6,268 nucleotides of DNA from Planctomycetaceae bacterium (GTDB lineage Bacteria; Planctomycetota; Planctomycetia; Pirellulales; Pirellulaceae): assembly GCA_012965455.1 (NCBI GenBank), contig DTSG01000595.1, positions 1 to 6,268 on the forward strand, in the 5' to 3' direction. Positions 1 to 5,043 of the stretch are shown here, piece after piece. Position 1 is the stretch's first letter, and each line of letters starts with the position of its first letter. Both the position numbers and the translations under genes were made by a program. Under the pieces are notes generated by a model. It saw only the letters and a program-made list of their open reading frames with translations, made no database searches and had not been told where the DNA came from.

Positions 1-2023
1 AACTGTCGGTTTGCTGCGTAATTCCAAAGTGCTCAAATAGCTCGTCCGCGGGAGCCGAAGCGCCAAAGCCTTCCATGCCCACAAATCGACCAGCGACACC
101 AATATAACGATCCCAGCCCATTCGCAGGCCCGCTTCAACACCAACACGTGCTGTCACCTGTGGCGGCAGAATATCATTTCGATAGGCTAGGTCCTGTTCC
201 TCAAAGAGTTTCCAGCAAGGCATACTGACGACTCGTGCCGCAATTCCTTCGGCTGCTAATGTTTCTTGAGCAGCGAGACATAAACCGACTTCACTGCCAG
301 TTCCTAGCAGCAATACTTGGGGCTCGCCATCACAATCCTTCAATGTGTACGCTCCTTGATGAACACCACTGGCGGACGCATGCTGTTCACGACACAAGGT
401 CGGTAGCGGTTGCCGAGTTAAAACCAACATTGCCGGTTGCTGCTGGTGTTGTATCAGAGCGTGATATGACTGGGCAACTTCATTGGCGTCTGCTGGTCGA
501 AATACCAATAACTCAGGCAATGCACGGCAGGCTGCCAGTTGCGACACGGGTTGATGCGTCGGACCATCTTCACCAAGACCAATCGAGTCATGAGTCATGA
601 TGTAGAGCACACCTTGCCGCATGATACTGCTCAGACGCAATGCTGGCCGCAGGTAATCAGTGAAAATAAAGAAGGTCGCACAATAGGATCGCAATCCGGA
701 TAACGACATGCCGTTACATATCGCCGCCATCGAATGTTCGCGAATTCCAAAATGAAAATTGCGGCCACCACGATTTTTCGAACTGAAATCACCAGCATCG
801 TCAAAATTCAACATCGACATGTTCGAGGGAGCTAAGTCGGCGGAGCCACCTAACATCCACGGATATTTTTCTGCCAAGCTATTGAGTACTTGTCCAGATG
901 AAACTCGCGTCGCCAGCCCCTTGGCATCTTCAGGGAAGCAAGGAATGCCATCTTCCCAATTCGCAGGTAGTGCTCCCCGCCAAATCGCCTCCAGCTCAGC
1001 TGCTTCCGTCGGATTAGCAGCAGTGTACGTTGCCAGATCATTATCCCACTGTTGCGACAAGGCCTGCCCACGTGCTCCGACGCCACTCTGAAAATGCTCG
1101 ATCACGCCCTCTGGAATAAAGAACTTCGGTTCAGCAGGCCAACCATAGGTCTGTTTGGTCAAAGCAACTTCGTCTGCGCCTAATGGTGCCCCGTGGGCAG
1201 CATGAGAATTTGCTTTGTTAGGGGAACCATAACCAATAATACTCTTCAGGATAATCAACGTTGGCTTATCGTTGGTCGATTTAAACTGCTCAAACGCAGC
1301 ACGAATTGCATCCAGATCATTGGCATCTGCGACTGTAACCGTCGACCAGCCTAAGCTTTGATATTTGGTAGCAACGTCTTCGCTGTACGCCAGATCACAT
1401 TCACCTTCTATGGTGATGTTATTGTCGTCATAGATCCAACACAGATTGGACAATTGCAGATGACCGGCCATAGAAGCAGCTTCGCAGCCAATCCCTTCCA
1501 TGAGGTCGCCATCGCTGCAAATCACGTAAGTATCAAAACCGAACAGGGTTTGGTCGGCTCGGTCATAACGAGCGGCGAACCAGTTTCCGGCAATCGCCAT
1601 ACCAACACTCGTTGCAACTCCTTGACCTAGAGGACCCGTTGTCATTTCAATTCCCGACACTTCACCATGCTCTGGGTGACCGGCACAGGGACTATCAAGT
1701 TGACGGAAATTACGAATGTCTTCTAGCGAAATAGCTGGTCGAGTTGCTGCAGCAGCGTCTGACGATGATTGCGCAACCCCTGCTAAATGCAATGTCGAAT
1801 ACAACAACATCGACGCGTGACCACATGACAACACAAAGCGATCTCGATTTGGTAGTTCAGGGTGGACTGGATCAAATCGTAGAAACTCGTTCCATAACAC
1901 ATAGGTCACGGGTGCCAGCGCCATCGGAGTGCCTGGATGACCGCTATTGGCCGCTTGCACAGCATCCATGGAAAGTGTGCGAATTGTATTAATCGATAGT
2001 TGTTCAATGCTTGATGAATCCAA
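1..2023 (-). CDS. tkt: Transketolase (3' end cut by window edge)
   Basis: Thiamine-diphosphate enzyme that moves two-carbon ketol units between sugar phosphates in the non-oxidative pentose phosphate pathway; cytosolic. Reading the minus strand gives 674 uninterrupted codons. Visible motifs: NSGHPG (His29), CGHASM (His69), GHPE (His116), TTGPLGQG (128-135), the ThDP/Mg motif SDGDLMEG to YDDNNI (170-203, with Asp171, Asn201 and Ile203 as likely metal ligands), HGAPLG (His277), GIREHSM (catalytic Glu429) and THDSIGLGEDGPTHQP (His478, His490). All active-site residues known from E. coli TktA have counterparts. The spacing shows an insert of about 13 residues between His69 and His116. The start is TTG at 2023, two codons before the conserved N-terminal helix would be compromised; an in-frame TGA lies five codons upstream and no ATG precedes Met19, which is already inside conserved sequence. 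About 5-15 C-terminal residues lie off the left edge. It is divergent from the membrane-protein gene at 2287. Confidence 0.97.
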   Translation of the reverse strand, partial: MDSSSIEQLSINTIRTLSMDAVQAANSGHPGTPMALAPVTYVLWNEFLRFDPVHPELPNRDRFVLSCGHASMLLYSTLHLAGVAQSSSDAAAATRPAISLEDIRNFRQLDSPCAGHPEHGEVSGIEMTTGPLGQGVATSVGMAIAGNWFAARYDRADQTLFGFDTYVICSDGDLMEGIGCEAASMAGHLQLSNLCWIYDDNNITIEGECDLAYSEDVATKYQSLGWSTVTVADANDLDAIRAAFEQFKSTNDKPTLIILKSIIGYGSPNKANSHAAHGAPLGADEVALTKQTYGWPAEPKFFIPEGVIEHFQSGVGARGQALSQQWDNDLATYTAANPTEAAELEAIWRGALPANWEDGIPCFPEDAKGLATRVSSGQVLNSLAEKYPWMLGGSADLAPSNMSMLNFDDAGDFSSKNRGGRNFHFGIREHSMAAICNGMSLSGLRSYCATFFIFTDYLRPALRLSSIMRQGVLYIMTHDSIGLGEDGPTHQPVSQLAACRALPELLVFRPADANEVAQSYHALIQHQQQPAMLVLTRQPLPTLCREQHASASGVHQGAYTLKDCDGEPQVLLLGTGSEVGLCLAAQETLAAEGIAARVVSMPCWKLFEEQDLAYRNDILPPQVTARVGVEAGLRMGWDRYIGVAGRFVGMEGFGASAPADELFEHFGITQQTDS

Positions 2024-2031
2024 CGTTCTGT

Positions 2032-2038
2032 ACCCTCA
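2032..2038 (-). promoter_or_regulatory. Ribosome binding site supporting a TTG start of tkt
   Basis: On the minus strand the sequence TGAGGG sits about nine bases before the TTG at 2023-2021, the usual distance for a Shine-Dalgarno element. It overlaps the TGA that closes the upstream frame. This decides the start, because no ATG or GTG exists between that TGA and Met19. The plus-strand genes in the window have no comparable element. Confidence 0.6.
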
Positions 2039-2080
2039 CTCTAAATAGCTTTTTGCCGGTTGCCTACTTTTATTACATCT

Positions 2081-2115
2081 AACCGTAGGACACTCTTCGT
2101 CCGGTTTTCTTTTTC
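2081..2115 (+). terminator. Bulged hairpin followed by T-rich run in the tkt leader region
   Basis: AACC (2081-2084) and GGAC (2088-2091) pair with GTCC (2099-2102) and GGTT (2103-2106). This makes an 8-bp stem with a 3-base GTA bulge and a 7-base loop. On the plus strand it is followed directly by TTCTTTTT. That is the shape of an intrinsic terminator reading rightward, yet the only gene to its left, tkt, reads leftward. It may stop antisense transcripts leaving the tkt region before the gene at 2287. If the tkt promoter lies to the right, it would instead fold in the tkt 5' leader. The structure is seen directly; the function is inferred. Confidence 0.4.
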
Positions 2116-2213
2116 GTCGCGTGAATGCCGTGAAATTTAAAGTTTACCACCGAATTTGGGAAAAGTGTAGGTTGGGTCCACTCGCAATATAAAATCAATG
2201 TTTTCAACCATAC

Positions 2214-2219
2214 TATAAT
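2214..2219 (+). promoter_or_regulatory. Candidate -10 box for the membrane-protein gene
   Basis: A perfect TATAAT lies 67 bases before the ATG at 2287, inside an AT-rich part of the divergent intergenic region. No convincing TTGACA-like -35 box sits 16-18 bases upstream, so the call rests on the -10 hexamer and location only. The overlapping minus-strand hexamer TATAGT (2218-2213) could equally serve tkt. Confidence 0.3.
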
Positions 2220-2286
2220 TGGTTTAATCGGCTTTATTCACTAGAATTAGGGGTACAACACTCATCTATACGAAACCGTCGAACTT

Positions 2287-2931
2287 ATGGCATCCGCTCA
2301 TATTTGCATCGCCTTTGGCCCGCTAGCAGTCTATCTATTATTGATGGGACTCATAAATGCTCTGCGCCGACCGTTTATTACAACTGGTGCCCGCGATTTA
2401 TTTTCACTCTCGATTGCTCTTTCAGGTTTAGTGATGGTTGGCCCCGTTAATCTGTTTGTCCCGGATAGTGCCTTATCGGTGTTTGGACCTTGGGCTTGGG
2501 TTCTACTCTTTGCACTTTATCTGCTAGTTTCACTGCTCATCGGTATTTCCTGTCGTCCACGATTAGTTATCTACAACTTATCGAGTGAGCAACTCAAAAG
2601 TGTCCTTGGCCGCCTTGTCGCCCAACTTGATCCCGATGCGCGGTGGGCCGGTGATAGCGTCGAATTACCCAATCTTGGCATGCAACTGAGCATTGATAAA
2701 CGCAATGCCATGCGCAGTTGTCAGATCATCGCTGTTGGCATTGAACAAAATCAAGCTAATTGGTCAAAACTAAAACGCGAATTAGCCACTGAGTTAACCA
2801 ATGTCAAAGTCACCACAAACCCATACGCTATTTCAATGATCGCCGTAGCTTTGGTACTCGGAACCCTAATCGCTCAACAAATCATCGAGAACCACTCGTT
2901 GGTATACAACCAATTACGCGATTGGCTGTAA
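2287..2931 (+). CDS. Conserved-looking four-helix membrane protein of unknown function
   Basis: A 214-residue protein that I cannot assign to a named family, although its style resembles hypothetical membrane proteins of planctomycetes. Hydrophobic segments lie at about residues 5-25, 36-58, 66-88 and 180-200. The first two are joined by a short basic loop, RRPFITTGARD (27-37), and helix three begins with FGPWAWVLL. Between helices three and four is a polar domain of about 90 residues (89-179) starting RPRLVIYNLS, with charged, probably mixed alpha/beta sequence and two cysteines in all (89, 145). No catalytic motif, signal peptidase site or nucleotide-binding loop is visible. ATG at 2287 is the first start after an in-frame TAG at 2248; no Shine-Dalgarno is apparent. 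The gene is divergent from tkt and 240 bases before the SlyX-like gene, so it is probably its own transcription unit. Confidence 0.85.
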   Translation: MASAHICIAFGPLAVYLLLMGLINALRRPFITTGARDLFSLSIALSGLVMVGPVNLFVPDSALSVFGPWAWVLLFALYLLVSLLIGISCRPRLVIYNLSSEQLKSVLGRLVAQLDPDARWAGDSVELPNLGMQLSIDKRNAMRSCQIIAVGIEQNQANWSKLKRELATELTNVKVTTNPYAISMIAVALVLGTLIAQQIIENHSLVYNQLRDWL

Positions 2932-3048
2932 GAGCCCTCCTACGCTGCGCTGGTCCGCCAACGAATCACGATTATTGTATTGGCATAATACCCGTAAAAA
3001 CACCCTTGGCTCGAGCGGGCGAGTATTGATATGATTCTGAAAGCGGGC

Positions 3049-3082
3049 ACGTTTTGGATTACCCGTAGCCCCACCAAAACGT
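3049..3082. repeat. Perfect 9-bp inverted repeat with 16-base spacer
   Basis: ACGTTTTGG at 3049-3057 is exactly complementary to CCAAAACGT at 3074-3082. It lies 118 bases after the membrane-protein stop and 90 before the SlyX-like start. Neither strand has a real T-run after it (plus: CTTGTT), so it is a poor intrinsic terminator. A weak terminator for the upstream gene, or an operator just ahead of the candidate promoter at 3084, are both possible. The repeat is seen directly; the role is unknown. Confidence 0.6.
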
Positions 3083-3083
3083 C

Positions 3084-3112
3084 TTGTTAAAACAACACTT
3101 ATTTTGTAAAGT
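3084..3112 (+). promoter_or_regulatory. Candidate promoter for the SlyX-like gene and permease
   Basis: TTGTTA (3084-3089) and TAAAGT (3107-3112) are each four of six matches to the sigma-70 consensus and are separated by 17 bases. They are placed 60 bases before the ATG at 3172. The -35 overlaps a small inverted repeat (TTGTT-AA-AACAA, 3084-3095), and the -10 overlaps the palindrome GTAAA-G-TTTAC (3106-3116). Such overlaps would suit an operator. The evidence is only consensus matching in AT-rich DNA. Confidence 0.3.
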
Positions 3113-3171
3113 TTACGCAGGTTATTCCCCCCAAAAGAAATCCGATCCGCTTCAATAATTGATTTGATGCT

Positions 3172-3390
3172 ATGTCTGATACCCCCCCAAAACGAAAACA
3201 ACTCGAAAAACGAGTCTCCAATCTGGAGTCACTGTTTACCCATCTCGAAAAAACAGTGGTTGATCTAGATGATGTCGTCATTGATGGACAAAAAAAAATC
3301 GAGGATCTTTCTGACCGCGTCGATCATCTCGAACGGAAAATCGACTCGGAGAAGCACGACTTTCCCGATGAAATTCGTGACCTGCTGTAA
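3172..3390 (+). CDS. SlyX-like small coiled-coil protein
   Basis: A 72-residue protein, the same size as E. coli SlyX. Almost all of it (about residues 10-59) is a predicted coiled coil with hydrophobic heptads: LEKRVSNLESLFTHLEKTV, then VVIDGQKKIEDLSDRV and LERKI. The pattern (a pair of LE-x-HLE heptads, then V-x-x-GQKKI, then L-x-x-LE) matches the SlyX family, whose biochemical role is not known. The tail DFPDEIRDLL is acidic. ATG at 3172 is chosen because the heptads begin soon after it; there is no Shine-Dalgarno. The coding region holds a run of seven C (3182-3188, codons 4-6) and nine A (3290-3298, codons 40-43), both prone to slippage. Its TAA is followed 42 bases later, in the same frame, by the permease start, which suggests one operon. 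The family call is by pattern, not by database search. Confidence 0.75.
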   Translation: MSDTPPKRKQLEKRVSNLESLFTHLEKTVVDLDDVVIDGQKKIEDLSDRVDHLERKIDSEKHDFPDEIRDLL

Positions 3391-3432
3391 TCACAGCATA
3401 GATTTACTGCACTGCTAAATCGGAATACCCAC

Positions 3433-4965
3433 GTGAATACTGAACTACCCTCTACACATGACCAACACGTTGACAGTGCCACAACCAACGACGAATCCAA
3501 GCAACCCTCGTTAGTAAAAGTATTAGGGAAATGGTCGGCCATGGCGTTGGTGGTCGGAGCGGTCATTGGGTCAGGTATCTTTGCAAAACCTGGCGCTAAT
3601 GCCCTGGTCGGCAACTCCGTTGGCTTGATCATGATCGCTTGGACTGTGGGCGGTATCATTACGGTCATCGGTGGAGTCTGCCTTGCTGAACTCGCCTTAA
3701 TGATGCCCAAAGCTGGTGGTACATACGTTTACATTCGTAAAGCGTACGGGCGTATCCCAGCATTTCTAGCCGGATGGAACGAATCCGTATTCTTTCAATC
3801 CTGTGGTAATTCGGCACTCGCCATCTTCTTTGTCATTAACCTAAGCTCGTTAATAGGAGTTGAATTCTCCAACGTTCAAACTGTGGGAATCGCGATTTCG
3901 CTAATTGCCGTACTCACCGTTGTGAATTGCCTCGGTGTGTTCTGGGGCGGCTTAGTGCAAAACATTACGACGGTTATCAAGGTTGGCTTCCTAGCGCTGA
4001 TCGCACTCTTACCGATATTACTACTGTTCGTGGAAATTCCAGAAGTCCACGCAGCCAATTACACCGCAAATTTTTCCACGGAGAAAACGCCCGATTCACT
4101 AGTCATGATATTCACACTCGTCATGTTAAATGTAATGTGGGCCTATTCCGGCGGCTGGATGGTGACCGGAATTGCAGAAGAAATCAAAGAGCCCCAGAAA
4201 AACCTGTCGCTAGCATTGATCGGTGGAGCAATCTTTTTGTTTGTCATCTATATTGCCGTCAACATCGCATTTCATGGCGCATTGTCACTTGAGCAAATGG
4301 TCGAGATTGAGAACGATCCTGTAAGGTTAGTGCCACAAGAAGCAATCAGTATTTACCTGACACCCGTTAACGCTAGTTTAGGACAACTTGCCAAAGCCGT
4401 ACTCAGTAGTGTCATCTTAGTAAGCGTCTTTAGTGCCTTGAACACTGGCCTGCTAACTCCGCCACGTGTGTTATTTGCGATGGCCCGCGATGAAATGTTT
4501 ATTCCAGCCTTCGCCAAAATCCACCCGCGCTTCAAAACACCGCACATCGCCGTCATGGGGCAAGGGTTAGTTACCGTTATTCTCTTGCTAATTGTGTCTG
4601 GCTATGTCGTCTATCGCACAAATCAAGCAACGGATTCTGGATTGCCAGCTGGATCAGAGGCCAAGGGGATTTTTGATTATCTCACCAACATTGCCGTGTT
4701 TAGCGCGACCATTTTTATCGTGTTAACGATCGGTGCAATTTTCATTTTACGCAGCAAACATCCGGATATGGAACGACCTTACAAAGTCCCAGGCTACCCG
4801 CTCATCCCTTTGATCTCACTGATCGCCAATGCAATCTTCTTGATTCTCGTCGGCAGCGATGACATCGTTGTCGTGTTGTTCAGTGGCGGCTTCTTACTTT
4901 GTAGCTTGCCGCTATATTTTTTGTTTGCCGCAGCCAATCGCAAACCCACTGCTGGCGATGCATAA
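3433..4965 (+). CDS. APC-superfamily amino acid permease
   Basis: A 510-residue inner-membrane transporter of the amino acid-polyamine-organocation superfamily, expected to move an amino acid or amine, probably with protons or by exchange. After a polar N-terminal tail of about 33 residues comes TM1 with the substrate-binding GSGIF motif (46-50), then AELALMMPKAGGTYVYIRKAYG. The TM6 unwound region is WAYSGGW (236-242), followed by the family signature AEEIKEPQKN (248-257). Near the C-terminus RPYKVPGYPLIPL is the usual turn before the last helices. About twelve membrane helices are visible and the length is near normal. The start is GTG at 3433: no ATG, GTG or TTG occurs between the upstream gene's stop and this codon, and the next Met (37) is inside TM1. 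No strong Shine-Dalgarno is present. Substrate cannot be told from sequence. It is likely co-transcribed with the SlyX-like gene and converges on the DUF255 gene. Confidence 0.93.
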   Translation: MNTELPSTHDQHVDSATTNDESKQPSLVKVLGKWSAMALVVGAVIGSGIFAKPGANALVGNSVGLIMIAWTVGGIITVIGGVCLAELALMMPKAGGTYVYIRKAYGRIPAFLAGWNESVFFQSCGNSALAIFFVINLSSLIGVEFSNVQTVGIAISLIAVLTVVNCLGVFWGGLVQNITTVIKVGFLALIALLPILLLFVEIPEVHAANYTANFSTEKTPDSLVMIFTLVMLNVMWAYSGGWMVTGIAEEIKEPQKNLSLALIGGAIFLFVIYIAVNIAFHGALSLEQMVEIENDPVRLVPQEAISIYLTPVNASLGQLAKAVLSSVILVSVFSALNTGLLTPPRVLFAMARDEMFIPAFAKIHPRFKTPHIAVMGQGLVTVILLLIVSGYVVYRTNQATDSGLPAGSEAKGIFDYLTNIAVFSATIFIVLTIGAIFILRSKHPDMERPYKVPGYPLIPLISLIANAIFLILVGSDDIVVVLFSGGFLLCSLPLYFLFAAANRKPTAGDA

Positions 4966-4981
4966 GAGCGTCTGAGATTTG

Positions 4982-5036
4982 TGGCTAATTGCGGGTTATG
5001 TTTTTCAACAACCCACGAGTGCAAATGTCCAAGCCA
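4982..5036. repeat. Nested inverted repeats between convergent genes
   Basis: In the 78-base gap between the permease and DUF255 stops, three complementary pairs nest around a 12-base loop. GGGTT (4993-4997) pairs with AACCC (5010-5014), TTGC (4989-4992) with GCAA (5021-5024), and TGGCT (4982-4986) with AGCCA (5032-5036). The right arm has unpaired gaps of six and seven bases. No T-run follows on either strand, so it is not a standard intrinsic terminator, though its position suits a shared bidirectional one. Confidence 0.4.
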
Positions 5037-5043
5037 TCCACTC

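Noticed and set aside
235..1992. Several plus-strand open frames (235-600, 759-1091, 1358-1630, 1744-1992)
   Set aside because: All lie antisense to the continuous transketolase frame, whose motifs and active-site residues are intact; their translations show no domain or composition of a real protein.
2914..3201. Minus-strand 95-codon frame across the intergenic region before the SlyX-like gene
   Set aside because: It overlaps the ends of both neighbouring genes, has no recognisable motif, a basic low-quality composition and no ribosome binding site; the region is better explained as leader and regulatory DNA.
3324..4556. Frames antisense to or overlapping the permease (3324-3710 minus, 3876-4058 minus, 3927-4292 plus, 4353-4556 minus)
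   Set aside because: They are shadows of the permease, whose full set of family motifs is in one uninterrupted frame.
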